A DNA stretch of 64,000 bases from Nostoc sp. HK-01 (GTDB lineage: Bacteria > Cyanobacteriota > Cyanobacteriia > Cyanobacteriales > Nostocaceae). The position numbers were made by a program, and so were the translations under genes. The DNA is taken from positions 2,297,501 to 2,361,500 of the forward strand of contig AP018318.1 in the NCBI GenBank assembly GCA_003990705.1, in the 5' to 3' direction. Below, one piece after another: positions 29,701 through 37,982 of this stretch. The stretch's first letter is position 1; each line of letters opens with the position of its first letter. Under the pieces are notes generated by a model that searched no databases, was not told the DNA's origin, and was given only the letters and a program-made list of their open reading frames with translations.

Positions 29701-30772
29701 CTTAGTGCTGTTGGTATTTGAACGAGCTAAAACCGGAGACATCATTCAAGGTTTGCCGCGGATTGAAGAACTGCTGGAAGCTCGTAAACCAAAAGAAGCG
29801 TGCGTCTTAGTCCGCCGCGCTGGGGAAGTCAAGGTTGTTTATGGTGATGGCGATGAAGCGATCGCAGTGAAAATTGTCGAATCCAATGGTGTAGTCACCG
29901 ACTATCCCCTTGGCCCTGGACAAAACTTGATAGTACCTGATGGTTATCACGTCGCCGCTGGACAACCAATCACTGACGGCCCATCTAACCCCCACGAAAT
30001 CCTGGAAATCTTCTTTAGCTTGGGTTCTGAAGATGGAGTCTACGCTTGCGCCAGCCATGCTTTGCAGAAAGTGCAAACATTCTTGGTGAACGAAGTGCAA
30101 TTAGTGTATCAATCTCAAGGGATTGATATTGCCGACAAACACATCGAAGTGATTGTCCGCCAGATGACCAACAAAGTGCGGATTGATGATGGTGGAGATA
30201 CCACCATGCTGCCTGGAGAGTTGGTAGAATTGCGCCAAGTTGAACAAGTCAACGAAGCAATGGCGATTACAGGTGGTGCGAGAGCGCAGTATACACCAGT
30301 ATTGTTGGGTATCACCAAAGCATCCTTGAACACCGACAGCTTTATCTCGGCTGCATCTTTCCAAGAAACCACCAGAGTCTTGACGGAAGCAGCAATTGAA
30401 GGGAAATCTGACTGGCTGCGGGGTCTAAAAGAGAACGTAATTATTGGACGCTTGATTCCGGCGGGTACTGGATACAATACCTATGATGAACCCGGTGCGC
30501 TCGAAGATTACGCAACTCTGGACACCACCAGCGTTCTGGATGAGGTAGATGATCCACTAGATATGGTGTTAGACGATCGCACTGCTCGTGCCTACAATTT
30601 AGATACACCTTCTCTAACCGAAGGTACTTATGGTAGCCGACGCACAGGCTCAATCTTGGATGAAGATGATTTGATTCTTGATGGAGTCCATGAAGTCCAT
30701 GACCTCGTATCCGATGACGAAGAAGATGAATATGAGGAAGTTGACGATGATGATGATGATTTCGATATGTAA
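26708..30772 (+). CDS. rpoC2: RNA polymerase beta' subunit C-terminal part
   Basis: 1354 residues, beginning [20 protein letters not shown]. The bridge-helix region ([20 protein letters not shown]) and the zinc-like site [18 protein letters not shown] are near the N-terminus. The trigger-loop first half, [16 protein letters not shown], is near residue 330, and its continuation [20 protein letters not shown] only near residue 1009. The roughly 650 residues between are the cyanobacterial SI3 insertion, built of repeated sandwich-barrel-hybrid modules. The C-terminus ends in an acidic tail ([17 protein letters not shown]). A nearby in-frame decoy ATG at 26701 in the repeat stops after four codons, so 26708 is the start. 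Last gene of the operon. Confidence 0.99.
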   Translation: MTNEKKVFRNRVVDKGQLRNLISWAFTHYGTARTAVMADKLKDLGFRYATRAGVSISVDDLMVPPSKRSLLEAAEEEIRATEARYQRGEITEVERFQKVIDTWNGTSEALKDEVVVHFKKTNPLNSVYMMAFSGARGNISQVRQLVGMRGLMADPQGEIIDLPIKTNFREGLTVTEYIISSYGARKGLVDTALRTADSGYLTRRLVDVSQDVIVREFDCGTSRGLALQSMTEGSKTLIPLATRLMGRVVGEDIVHPTTKEVIAPRNTPISDDLAKIIQKAGVTQVVVRSPLTCEAARSVCQHCYGWSLAHAKMVDLGEAVGIIAAQSIGEPGTQLTMRTFHTGGVFTGEVAQQVRSKMAGTVKIPRKLRTRPYRTRHGEDALYVEANGILMLEPKKEGSETPVAQEIQVTQGSTLYIVDGQQVKLGQLLAEVAIGGRTTRTNTEKAVKDVATDLAGEVKFADVVAEQKTDRQGNTTTTASRGGLIWILSGEVYNLPPGAELVVNNGDRIATNGVLAETRLTSQHGGVVRLPEATPGKSTREIEIITASVVLDQAAVTVNSSQGRNNYLISTGNNQEFNLRATPGTKVQNGQVVAELIDDRYRTTTGGFLKFAGLEVQKKGKAKQGYEVVQGGTMLWIPEETHEVNKDISLLLVEDGQFVEAGSEVVKDIFCQNSGVVEVTQKNDILREVVVKPGELLMVDDPEAVIGRDNTFIQPGEELLGQTFTELRYIQYVESPEGPALLSRPVVEFAVPNTPDVPSTTSVSQQTGRSIQLRAVQRLPYKDAERVKSVEGVELLRTQLVLEIEQEGEQDHNASPLAADIELVPDLQDPDIQRLQLVILESLVIRRDIVADATQGSTQTALQVQDGQTIAPGAVVASTQILCKEGGIVRGVQKGTETVRRCLVLRHSDMISMTTASKPKVKVGDLMVEGAEITPGVFAEESGEIVDIKAAAPASAGDESALSTQNYTVTIRAGRPYRVSPGAVLQIEDGDLVQRGDNLVLLVFERAKTGDIIQGLPRIEELLEARKPKEACVLVRRAGEVKVVYGDGDEAIAVKIVESNGVVTDYPLGPGQNLIVPDGYHVAAGQPITDGPSNPHEILEIFFSLGSEDGVYACASHALQKVQTFLVNEVQLVYQSQGIDIADKHIEVIVRQMTNKVRIDDGGDTTMLPGELVELRQVEQVNEAMAITGGARAQYTPVLLGITKASLNTDSFISAASFQETTRVLTEAAIEGKSDWLRGLKENVIIGRLIPAGTGYNTYDEPGALEDYATLDTTSVLDEVDDPLDMVLDDRTARAYNLDTPSLTEGTYGSRRTGSILDEDDLILDGVHEVHDLVSDDEEDEYEEVDDDDDDFDM

Positions 30773-30794
30773 ATCGAAAGTTCATAATTAGCAC

Positions 30795-30834
30795 AAAAGG
30801 CAAAAGAAACTTTTCTTTTGCCTTTTTCTTTTGA
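30795..30834 (+). terminator. Rho-independent terminator of the rpoB-rpoC1-rpoC2 operon
   Basis: A perfect 15-base inverted repeat, AAAAGGCAAAAGAAA at 30795-30809 and TTTCTTTTGCCTTTT at 30812-30826, with further T residues after it (tcttttg). It starts 22 bases after the rpoC2 stop codon. Confidence 0.85.
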
Positions 30835-30911
30835 CTATATCGTAAAAATTATGTTCAAATTATTTACTATAGGAATTTCCAATTAATGAATCACCAAATC
30901 AAATTTTAGCT

Positions 30912-31460
30912 ATGGCTGACGAAACAAATCTTCCATCTTTAACAACCCTAGAGTATATTCCTTATATTGATGATGCAGGCCAATTACCTGACATATTTCA
31001 AGGAAAAATAGGCGTATATGCAATATTTGACCAAAATAAATCGCTACAATTTGTTGGATATTCTCGTGATATTTATTTAAGTTTGAAACAACATTTAGTC
31101 CGTCAACCAGAACAATGTTACTGGGTGAAAGGACAAACTATTGAACGTCCCAATCGTACAGTTTTAGAAAATATTGAAAATGCCTGGATTGCCGAAAATG
31201 GAAGTTTACCTATAGGAAATGGAGAGAATAAAGAAATATGGACACAACCGATCAACGTTAAAGATATCATGACACCAGAAGAACAGATTAATTATCAAAA
31301 TCCCGCTAATGATGAGTTAGCACAAATAAAAGTTATTAAGAATGTAGCACGGCGAGTTGAAGCAGAAATTTTAAAAGTTTTGGAATCGCGTGGTTTGCAA
31401 ATGCAACTCCGCTTTAATCCCAAATTAAAAGAAGAAGGATTACTAGATTTGAAATCTTGA
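30912..31460 (+). CDS. GIY-YIG nuclease-fold protein
   Basis: 182 residues. The GIY-YIG core is near residues 30-60: GKIGVYAIFDQNKSLQFVGY with SRDIYLSLKQHL, where GVYAIF and FVGYSR represent the GIY and YIG strands. A conserved Asn/Glu helix follows (TVLENIENAWIAENGSLP). The C-terminal part is helical and basic (KVIKNVARRVEAEILKVLE). Related proteins are conserved in cyanobacteria and chloroplasts. The YIG tyrosine is retained, but the catalytic Arg/Glu arrangement of active nucleases could not be confirmed by eye, so the catalytic state is open. It follows the rpo terminator and probably has its own promoter. Confidence 0.8.
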   Translation: MADETNLPSLTTLEYIPYIDDAGQLPDIFQGKIGVYAIFDQNKSLQFVGYSRDIYLSLKQHLVRQPEQCYWVKGQTIERPNRTVLENIENAWIAENGSLPIGNGENKEIWTQPINVKDIMTPEEQINYQNPANDELAQIKVIKNVARRVEAEILKVLESRGLQMQLRFNPKLKEEGLLDLKS

Positions 31461-31495
31461 ATCAGAGTGCAAAAGTTAGAATTAATGGAAAAGTC

Positions 31496-32113
31496 TTACT
31501 GAAATTGTTTGAATTTATTATTGGCAGATAGCAACAACTCTTGAGCTTTTAAATAAACAGTTGTACCTTTTTCTACCTTTTCTAATTGGTTAATAATACT
31601 GTGCAACTGACTAATTACCCGATTACGATCCCAATTTTTGGGGTCATTGGGCATAGAAGCTACTAAGTTTTCAATTTCTTGTTGCGCTCTAGCTAAAGTT
31701 TGTACAGCATCAGCCTCAGCTTGTCGTCTGATTTTAACCTGACCCAAATTAGTCTCATAAGTTGCTAATAACTTTTGTGCTTGGGCATAACCTACTAAAT
31801 CTGAGGAAGAAATCTGTTGTAAACGATTAATTGCTTCAGACCACAAATTTTCTATTTGTTGCCATTCAGTAACGGTGTGCGGTGGATTTTGACCTGCTTT
31901 TGCAGCTTGCCAAGAAAATTGCTGGGCGGCGGTAATTAAAGTACTGACACGTTCATTACCTGCGGCTAATCCGACAACTTCCTGAAATTCTCGCTTGTAG
32001 CCATCTAGTTGATTTTGAGCAGTTTGGCCAGCTAAGGTTTGGCCGGGAATTTCTGCTAATTTATCGAGTGCTGAACGCCAAGCTGCGATCGCTGACTTTT
32101 TATCGGTTCCCAA
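31496..32113 (-). CDS. Helical-repeat protein, possibly 5'-truncated
   Basis: 205 residues from a TTG at 32113. The open frame extends upstream only to a stop at 32141-32143 and offers no ATG or GTG. Two helical repeats of about 80 residues are visible: AIAAWRSALDKLAEIPGQTL and IENLWSEAINRLQQIS, each followed by A...L..Y, and then a charged coiled-coil-like helix and KAQELLLSANNKFKQ. The spacing A..L..IP.......A...L..Y resembles the repeats of the 686-residue membrane protein at 10929-12989. The TTG lies 33 bases behind the TPR-CHAT stop codon, so translation could be coupled to it. Homologues would be expected to carry an N-terminal anchor, which is missing here. Truncation is an inference. 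Confidence 0.55.
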   Translation of the reverse strand: MGTDKKSAIAAWRSALDKLAEIPGQTLAGQTAQNQLDGYKREFQEVVGLAAGNERVSTLITAAQQFSWQAAKAGQNPPHTVTEWQQIENLWSEAINRLQQISSSDLVGYAQAQKLLATYETNLGQVKIRRQAEADAVQTLARAQQEIENLVASMPNDPKNWDRNRVISQLHSIINQLEKVEKGTTVYLKAQELLLSANNKFKQFQ

Positions 32114-32146
32114 ACTCAGCAGAAAGTAAAAACAAATTTTCTACTT

Positions 32147-35100
32147 TTATTTCCACTCACCTTGTAAAGTAAAGCCCGCCCAATAATAAGGTGAAGAATA
32201 ATTCTCATCTCGCCATAATTCCAACCTCGCCTCTCGCAATGCTGCCGCAGGTGTCATTCCCTGTTTCAAGATTTTGGTATAAAATGTCCTCATTAATTTT
32301 GATGTCGCTTCATCATCCACATTCCATAAACTGACTAACACACGAGGGCTACCAGCATACATAAATCCTCTAGCTAATCCGACTAATCCTTCGCCTTTAA
32401 TTTCTTTACTTAAGCCCGTTTCACAAGCACTGAGAACAATTAATTCTGCTGGAAGTTTGAGATTGAAAATATCTTGTAGACGCAAAAAGCCGTTTTGTAA
32501 CCTTCCTTGTTGATCAAATAGTGATAGAACTACGCCAGATAAAGCTGGGTTTTCGGTATCTAAAATGCCGTGGGTGGCAAAATGTATGATGCGGTATTCA
32601 CTAAGTTGAGAACTAGTAACAAAAGCGCGGTTAGCAGCAAAATCTAATGCTTGCAGAGTCTGAGATTTAGGCACTAAAGCTAAAATGTTCTCCGCTTCTT
32701 GGCGAGTAAAAGATAAACGCTCAAAAGAGAAATTGGGATTGATCTGGGGAATAATTTGCTTGGGTATGGGCTGATGGATAATTCTAGTCAGGCGATCGTC
32801 ATCATTGCTAAATACAGCATCTGCTATCACCGCTAAGGCTTTGGGAGGAATTTTGCGTTCTTTGTGTTCGCGCCTGATGACAGCTAGAGTAGAAGCTGAT
32901 GGTACATAAAGAATTTCGTTTGTTTCTAGCAGAGGCTTGAAGTTCTTACCTGATGTTCCGGGTTGAGGTAGGGCAGAAAATGGCAGATATTGTAAAGCAC
33001 CATCACCGACAATCACCAAGCGTTTGTTTTTGATTTTTTCTGCGATCGGTTTTATCAGCGTTTGATTGAGTTTTTCCAGTACTTCGTAACTGCTAAAAGT
33101 ACCTAACCCAGAGCTTGCATCTATTTTGGTGTTGGCACTGAGGCGGTAGTAACGTATTTTCAATAAATAATTAAATTGCTTAACAACTTTTTCGATATCT
33201 GCACGTTTAGGTAACTCATAGCTGCTAATACTAGTTTTACTAACTACCCACAAATAGCTGCGTTCTTCACCAAGGGCGTATTCTAACAACAGAGTATCGT
33301 CATCTAATACTTGCTGTTGAATTTCTTTGAGAGAAAGAGGTTGAGGTTGAGTTAGTGCAGCATATTTAGGACTGGTTAATCTGATTTGCGCCTGTACATC
33401 TTGATAGTCTTTGAGAAGTGAAGCCAGTTCATTTTCTAGAACTTGCGCTTGTGCTGGGGTGTATTGACCGCTAGTATAAAGTTCTAAACGCCGTTTCTCG
33501 GTTGCATCCAGCCGCTGTTGCAATTTTTGTTCGGCTTCTAGTAGTTTTGGCTCTACTCCTTGGCGAATATCAGCATTAGCTTCTGTGAGTAGTTCTAACA
33601 AACTGCGAGAACGATATTTTTCACTGGTTTGTAGAGCCAAACCATCGTAACCTTGATTTGGATATTGCTTGTGCAACTGCATTAATAAATCGTTGCAAAA
33701 CTGGTAAATAGTTTGCTGCGAGGCAAAATAAGAGGTACGCAGTTGCTCGTTAGTAATCTTCGTACGTAAATTTTCGATGAGCTTGATAGCTGCTTCAATT
33801 TGAATCAGAGATTGTTTGAGGTTGTCTTGATCACGTTCTAAATAGGCAATGTTATAGAGAGTAATAGCTTCTCCAGCTTGATCCCTCATTTGTCTTCTTA
33901 GGGGCAAAGACTGATTGTAGTAAACTAGTGCTTGCTGTTTCTGTCCCAATGCAGAGTAGACACCACCAATGTTGTTGAGGCTAGTTGCAACACCTGCTTT
34001 ATCACTCACTCGTTGGGATAAAGATAGGGATTGGTTGTAGTATTTGAGTGCCTGTTGTTTTTCTCCTAATGAGTCATAGACACGGCCGATGTTATTGAGC
34101 GTGACGGCTTCTCCTGTTTTATCTCCTACTTGCCGTCTTAAGGGCATCGACTGGTTATAGTATTTGAGTGCCTGTTGTTTGTCTCCTAATGAGTCGTAGA
34201 CACGGCCGATGTTATTGAGCGTGACGGCTTCTCCTGTTTTATCACCGATTTGTTGCCGCAAGGGTAGACATTGGTTGTAGTATTTAAGTGCCTGCTGTTT
34301 GTCTCCCAAAGCAGAGTAAATCCCGCCAATGTTGTTGAGAGTTGTTGCTTCCCCAACTTTATCGCCTACTTGTTTTGAGAGGGTTAGGGATTGGTTATAA
34401 AATGCTAAAGCCTGTTGTTTGTCTCCTAAGCCGTCGTAGACACTACCAATGTTATTGAGAGTGGCAGCTTCTCCCGTTTTATCCCCGACTTGTCGTCTTA
34501 ATGGTAGGGACTGGTTATAGTATTGTAGTGCCTGCTGTTTGTCTGCGAGGGAGTCGTAGACACGGCCGATATTATTGAGAGTAACGGCTTGCCCGGCTTT
34601 ATCCCCTACTTGTCGTGATAAGACTAGAGATTGATTATAAAATGCTAGAGCCTGTTGTTTATCTCCCAATGCGTCGTAGATACCACCAATATTGTTGAGA
34701 GTGATGGCTTCTCCGGTTTTATCTCCTACTTGTCGCCTCAAGGGTAGAGATTGATTGTAGTACGACAACGCCTGTTGTTTGTCTCCCAAGGCATCGTAAA
34801 CACCACCAATATTATTGAGAATAACGGCTTGTCCAGCTTTATCGCCTACTTGTTGTGATAAGGGTAGGGATTTGTTGTAGTATGCCAGTGCTTGCTGTTT
34901 GTCTCCTAAAGCATCGTAAACACCGCCAATATTATTGAGGGTGATGGCTTCTTGGGCTTTATTGACCATTTGTCGTGAGATTGGCAGGGACTGGTTGTAG
35001 TATTTGAGTGCTTGCTGTTTGTCTCCCAAGGCATTGTAGACACCGCCGATGTTATTGAGAGTTACTGCTTGCCCAGCTTTATCACCTACTTGTTGTGATA

Positions 35101-35665
35101 AGGGTAGGGATTTGTTGTAGTATACCAGCGCTTGCTGTTTGTCTCCCAAGGCATCATAGACACCACCAATGTTGTTGAGAGTTACTGCTTGTCCAGCTAT
35201 ATCTCCTACTTGCTCTCTGAGGGGCAAAGATTGGTTGAAGAATACCAGTGCTTGCTGTTTGTTACCTAAGGCATCATAAATAAAGCCAAGTTCGTTGAGT
35301 GTGATGGCTTGTTGTTTAGCATCGCCAATTTTTTGCCAGAGCTTGAAGGCGGTTTCAAATTTGGCGATCGCCTGTTTGAGGGATGTGGCTGTACCTCGTT
35401 CTAATAACTCTTCGCCTTCTTGAAATATTTTCTCTGCGGTAGAACGGTTGACTTCTGGTGAATTTTTTTGTTGTTTTTGGGTAAAATTTAGGTTAATTTC
35501 TGGTGAATTTTTTTGTGGTTTTTGCTCAATATTAGGTGCATATTGCCCTGCTATTGCACCTAATTCAGCAAACACTATCATGCTAACTAAGAGAAGAGAA
35601 ATATTAGTTGGGCAGGGCGCTAAAAAATTTTTTGGCTTTTGATAACGTTCGATTCTCTTAGCCAT
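32147..35665 (-). CDS. Exported TPR-CHAT (caspase-like) protein, intact copy
   Basis: 1172 residues. The hydrophobic N-terminal segment ISLLLVSMIVFAELGAIAG acts as signal or anchor. Twelve nearly identical 40-residue TPR units follow (pattern LNNIGGVYDALGDKQQALKY), then a degenerate one, then a helical linker with a coiled region, then a C-terminal CHAT domain of about 350 residues. The caspase-like dyad is intact: His1032 in IIHFATHG and Cys1081 in VLSACETGL. The end is YYWAGFTLQGEWK. CHAT proteases cut after basic or other specific residues when their TPR arm senses a partner; the substrate here is unknown. The downstream 205-residue gene may be cotranscribed. A close paralogue lies immediately upstream on the same strand but is interrupted. 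Confidence 0.9.
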   Translation of the reverse strand: MAKRIERYQKPKNFLAPCPTNISLLLVSMIVFAELGAIAGQYAPNIEQKPQKNSPEINLNFTQKQQKNSPEVNRSTAEKIFQEGEELLERGTATSLKQAIAKFETAFKLWQKIGDAKQQAITLNELGFIYDALGNKQQALVFFNQSLPLREQVGDIAGQAVTLNNIGGVYDALGDKQQALVYYNKSLPLSQQVGDKAGQAVTLNNIGGVYNALGDKQQALKYYNQSLPISRQMVNKAQEAITLNNIGGVYDALGDKQQALAYYNKSLPLSQQVGDKAGQAVILNNIGGVYDALGDKQQALSYYNQSLPLRRQVGDKTGEAITLNNIGGIYDALGDKQQALAFYNQSLVLSRQVGDKAGQAVTLNNIGRVYDSLADKQQALQYYNQSLPLRRQVGDKTGEAATLNNIGSVYDGLGDKQQALAFYNQSLTLSKQVGDKVGEATTLNNIGGIYSALGDKQQALKYYNQCLPLRQQIGDKTGEAVTLNNIGRVYDSLGDKQQALKYYNQSMPLRRQVGDKTGEAVTLNNIGRVYDSLGEKQQALKYYNQSLSLSQRVSDKAGVATSLNNIGGVYSALGQKQQALVYYNQSLPLRRQMRDQAGEAITLYNIAYLERDQDNLKQSLIQIEAAIKLIENLRTKITNEQLRTSYFASQQTIYQFCNDLLMQLHKQYPNQGYDGLALQTSEKYRSRSLLELLTEANADIRQGVEPKLLEAEQKLQQRLDATEKRRLELYTSGQYTPAQAQVLENELASLLKDYQDVQAQIRLTSPKYAALTQPQPLSLKEIQQQVLDDDTLLLEYALGEERSYLWVVSKTSISSYELPKRADIEKVVKQFNYLLKIRYYRLSANTKIDASSGLGTFSSYEVLEKLNQTLIKPIAEKIKNKRLVIVGDGALQYLPFSALPQPGTSGKNFKPLLETNEILYVPSASTLAVIRREHKERKIPPKALAVIADAVFSNDDDRLTRIIHQPIPKQIIPQINPNFSFERLSFTRQEAENILALVPKSQTLQALDFAANRAFVTSSQLSEYRIIHFATHGILDTENPALSGVVLSLFDQQGRLQNGFLRLQDIFNLKLPAELIVLSACETGLSKEIKGEGLVGLARGFMYAGSPRVLVSLWNVDDEATSKLMRTFYTKILKQGMTPAAALREARLELWRDENYSSPYYWAGFTLQGEWK

Positions 35666-36014
35666 AAGAGCATTTTTTTTAAAAGAATTTATAACTGATT
35701 CACTATACTTTTAAGTGCTGTAAAGCCGTAATTTTTTAATAAAAAAAACCAAGTTACAAAAATATTGTGTGATTTATGATGGTGTAATTTATGAATAGTT
35801 AACTTTTGCCTTTAATTCAATAGGACTTACGTTAAGTGTCATAAATCTTTAGTTAAAACAGTCAATAGTCAATAGTCTAAAAATCACACTTTTTGACAAT
35901 TGACTTTGGACAATTGTCAAGCACTACTTGAGTTTTAGTGTGCCAGTTGCGTAAGTACTATTAAAAATCTAGACTATACTATCATTCATCTATCAAGATT
36001 ATTGGTATCAAGGA
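35666..36014. other. Gap between the two TPR-CHAT genes, with a MITE-like element
   Basis: 349 bases without a gene. The promoter-proximal part (35703-35722) resembles the region upstream of the interrupted paralogue at 40789-40809, sharing tatacttttaagtgctgt versus tatacttctatgtgctgt. The middle holds a small inverted-repeat-bounded element listed separately. Confidence 0.6.
35819..35962. mobile_element. MITE-like element (144 bp)
   Basis: Bounded by AATAGGACTTACG (35819-35831) and CGTAAGTACTATT (35950-35962), inverted repeats matching at 12 of 13 positions. The interior is short, non-coding and contains heptamer-type repeats (gtcaatagtcaatagtc) and an inner caattgactttggacaattg palindrome. 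Ends of the form ggacttacg occur on small non-autonomous elements of cyanobacteria. No clear target duplication is seen. Confidence 0.55.
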
Positions 36015-36476
36015 TCACTTCCATTCACCTTGTAAGGTAAAAGCAGCCCAATAATAAGGTCTAGAATAATCTTGCTCTTGCCACAGTTCCAACTGGGCAG
36101 AGCGCAGGGCTGCCGCAGGTGTCAATCCTTGTTTGAGGATTTTGGTGTAAAATTTCTGCATCAATTCTGATGTGGCTTCATCATCTACACTCCACAAACT
36201 TACTAATACACGAGGGCTACCTGCATACATAAAGCCCCTTGTCAAGCCGACTAATCCTTCGCCTTTGATTTCTTTACTTAAGCCAGTTTGACAAGCACTG
36301 AGAACAATTAATTCGGCGGGAAGTTTGAGGTTGAAGATATCTTGCAGACGTAAAAAGCCATTTTCTAGTTTGCCTTTTTCATCAAACAGTGACAACACTA
36401 TGCCAGATGATGTAGGGTTTTCGGTATCAAAAATGCCGTGTGTAGCAAGGTGGATAATGCGGTAGTCACTTAGTTG
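36015..36476 (-). pseudogene. 3' fragment of the IS-interrupted TPR-CHAT gene
   Basis: From the right-hand target duplication the frame reads QLSDYRIIHLATHGIFDTEN and continues to the stop, carrying both catalytic residues of the CHAT domain (His in LATHG, Cys in VLSACQTGL) and the end YYWAAFTLQGEWK. An internal ATG at 36398 would begin after the catalytic His, so a separate 127-residue product would be inactive as a protease. Joining this piece to the 5' piece after deleting the element and one copy of the 7-base duplication gives a single frame of 1075 codons including the stop. Confidence 0.9.
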
Positions 36477-37982
36477 CTGGAAGTTAGACTAAGCATGAAG
36501 AAAACCCCCAGCAGGGCTGAGTTTATGTAAGGCAAGCTGGAAAGAGAAAAATGTTAGATACTATGCAGATTTTGGTTGTTCTTTCCGGGTTTTAGTTGTA
36601 GTTTTTCTAACAACAGGATAGCGAATTCTACGTTGTCGCGGTTGTCCGGTCTTCCAGCCTGGGGACTTTCCGCGAGGTTTGGGCGGACGAGCAGGAGTAC
36701 CAATTGTCGCTAAAATGCTGCTCATTGCCTGAGCGACCCTTCCCGGAGTCAAACTAACTAAAAACTTTTGCCAAGGTAAAGGGTTGTCTGCAACGATATC
36801 ACGGGCTAACCATAATTCCCAAGTCATAATTGGCATTAAGTCACTCCAACGCTCACATTGCTTAGGGGTACCTAGCTTGGGAAGAGTCCAGTGTAAGCGT
36901 TGCTTTAAAAATCGATACCAGTGGTCAACAGTAAAGCGTCGCAAATAAAGTTGCCAAACTTCTTCTAAGGTCGGCATTTGTTCTCCAAGCCAAGCCAACC
37001 ACAAAGGTTTTGAAACTCTCTTAGTTCCTTGCTCATTCAAACGTTCAACCCTAATCAGGGAAATCGAACGTGTAGCGCATAAGCGAAAGTGTAAATTTGA
37101 CCACAAGCTCACCTTGATCTGTCCCAGTTTGGGATGGTTTACTTCTATACTTTGAGTGGCTTCAGCCCATGTCGAAGTATCATTTAACTTAAATTTATCA
37201 CCATGCTTTCTCGGTCGCCCCTTGCCAGAATATGGTGGTGGTGCGCCCCACAAACATAAATTTGAACGTAAACGGACGAGAATATCTGCTTTGATATTGG
37301 CTGTTTTCAACAGGAAAGGAGCGCAACCGTATTCACTGTCCCAAACAGTAATTGGTCTGGTGGGTAAATGTTCACAGACTTGTTGTAGTTGCCAAGCCGC
37401 CTTCTGTATTGGGCTTTCCCAGCTGGTAATTCGCTCATGTCTTAGAGGTAATGCCCAACTGCCTTCAGTTTCCGGTATCCAAGCAATGGTGCTATAGCCC
37501 TGACCAACCGTGATTGGCTTGTCACCTCCCATTGAAACACTGCTGTGTTCAATCGTCCTTTCCTGCAAAGTTACCGCATCTGGGCGCGACCAAGCTGTGT
37601 GGTCGCCAGCCAATAATGGACGACCCTGGGCTGGCATCTGTTTGATGTATAACTGCATCAATTTCTGCCGCTGTGGTCTGCTATCTTGCAATGCTTCGTA
37701 GATACTTGGCCACTTCCGTCTAAATGCTGGTGATAGCGATAAATCTGCCAAACTGTAGGCGTTCCGAGTCAGCATTATTGCATCCATCAGTTCAAATGTT
37801 GCATCATGAGCTCTTCCCAAATAGCTGTACGCTGCTTGACGAAATTCCTCTAATTTGGCACTGTTCATATTGGCAGATGAGAATTGGTGGTTCTTTTCTC
37901 AGCTTCTGCTAATAGGGGGCCTGTGTTCAAGCACACCCCTTATTTTTTTCTTTTCGGTGCGGTTCTTTAGTCTAAACGCCAG
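36477..37982 (-). mobile_element. Insertion sequence (1506 bp) with terminal inverted repeats and 7-bp target duplication
   Basis: The element starts CTGGAAGTTAGACTAAGC at 36477 and ends TTAGTCTAAACGCCAG at 37982; the ends pair as CTGGnnnTTAGACTAA (13 of 16 identical). Direct repeats TTAGTTG flank it at 36470-36476 and 37983-37989. It carries one transposase gene and splits a TPR-CHAT gene. The uninterrupted paralogue has taagttg at the homologous site, supporting the reconstruction. Confidence 0.93.
36561..37868 (-). CDS. DDE-type transposase (IS4-like, family not assigned)
   Basis: 435 residues, the only gene in the element. An N-terminal helical region (LMDAIMLTRNAYSLADLSLS) is followed by an RNase-H-like core: first Asp in PLLAGDHTAW, second Asp in ITVWDSEYGCAPFLL, and the helix YLRRFTVDHWYRFLKQRL where the third acidic residue is expected. 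In many IS4/IS701 relatives this helix is written with a Glu in the sixth place; here it reads V-D-H, so an Asp may substitute or my alignment may be shifted. The C-terminus is strongly basic (KPRGKSPGWKTGQPRQRRIR), suited to DNA binding. The frame is intact and the ends and duplications are clean, so the element may still be active. Confidence 0.88.
   Translation of the reverse strand: MNSAKLEEFRQAAYSYLGRAHDATFELMDAIMLTRNAYSLADLSLSPAFRRKWPSIYEALQDSRPQRQKLMQLYIKQMPAQGRPLLAGDHTAWSRPDAVTLQERTIEHSSVSMGGDKPITVGQGYSTIAWIPETEGSWALPLRHERITSWESPIQKAAWQLQQVCEHLPTRPITVWDSEYGCAPFLLKTANIKADILVRLRSNLCLWGAPPPYSGKGRPRKHGDKFKLNDTSTWAEATQSIEVNHPKLGQIKVSLWSNLHFRLCATRSISLIRVERLNEQGTKRVSKPLWLAWLGEQMPTLEEVWQLYLRRFTVDHWYRFLKQRLHWTLPKLGTPKQCERWSDLMPIMTWELWLARDIVADNPLPWQKFLVSLTPGRVAQAMSSILATIGTPARPPKPRGKSPGWKTGQPRQRRIRYPVVRKTTTKTRKEQPKSA

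Noticed and set aside
26708-30772. rpoC2 seen as unusually long or fused
   Set aside because: The about 650-residue insertion in the trigger loop is the established cyanobacterial SI3 and is not a novelty.
36015-36398. Independent 127-residue CHAT gene
   Set aside because: Joining across the insertion sequence at the target duplication restores one gene; the internal ATG lies after the catalytic His.
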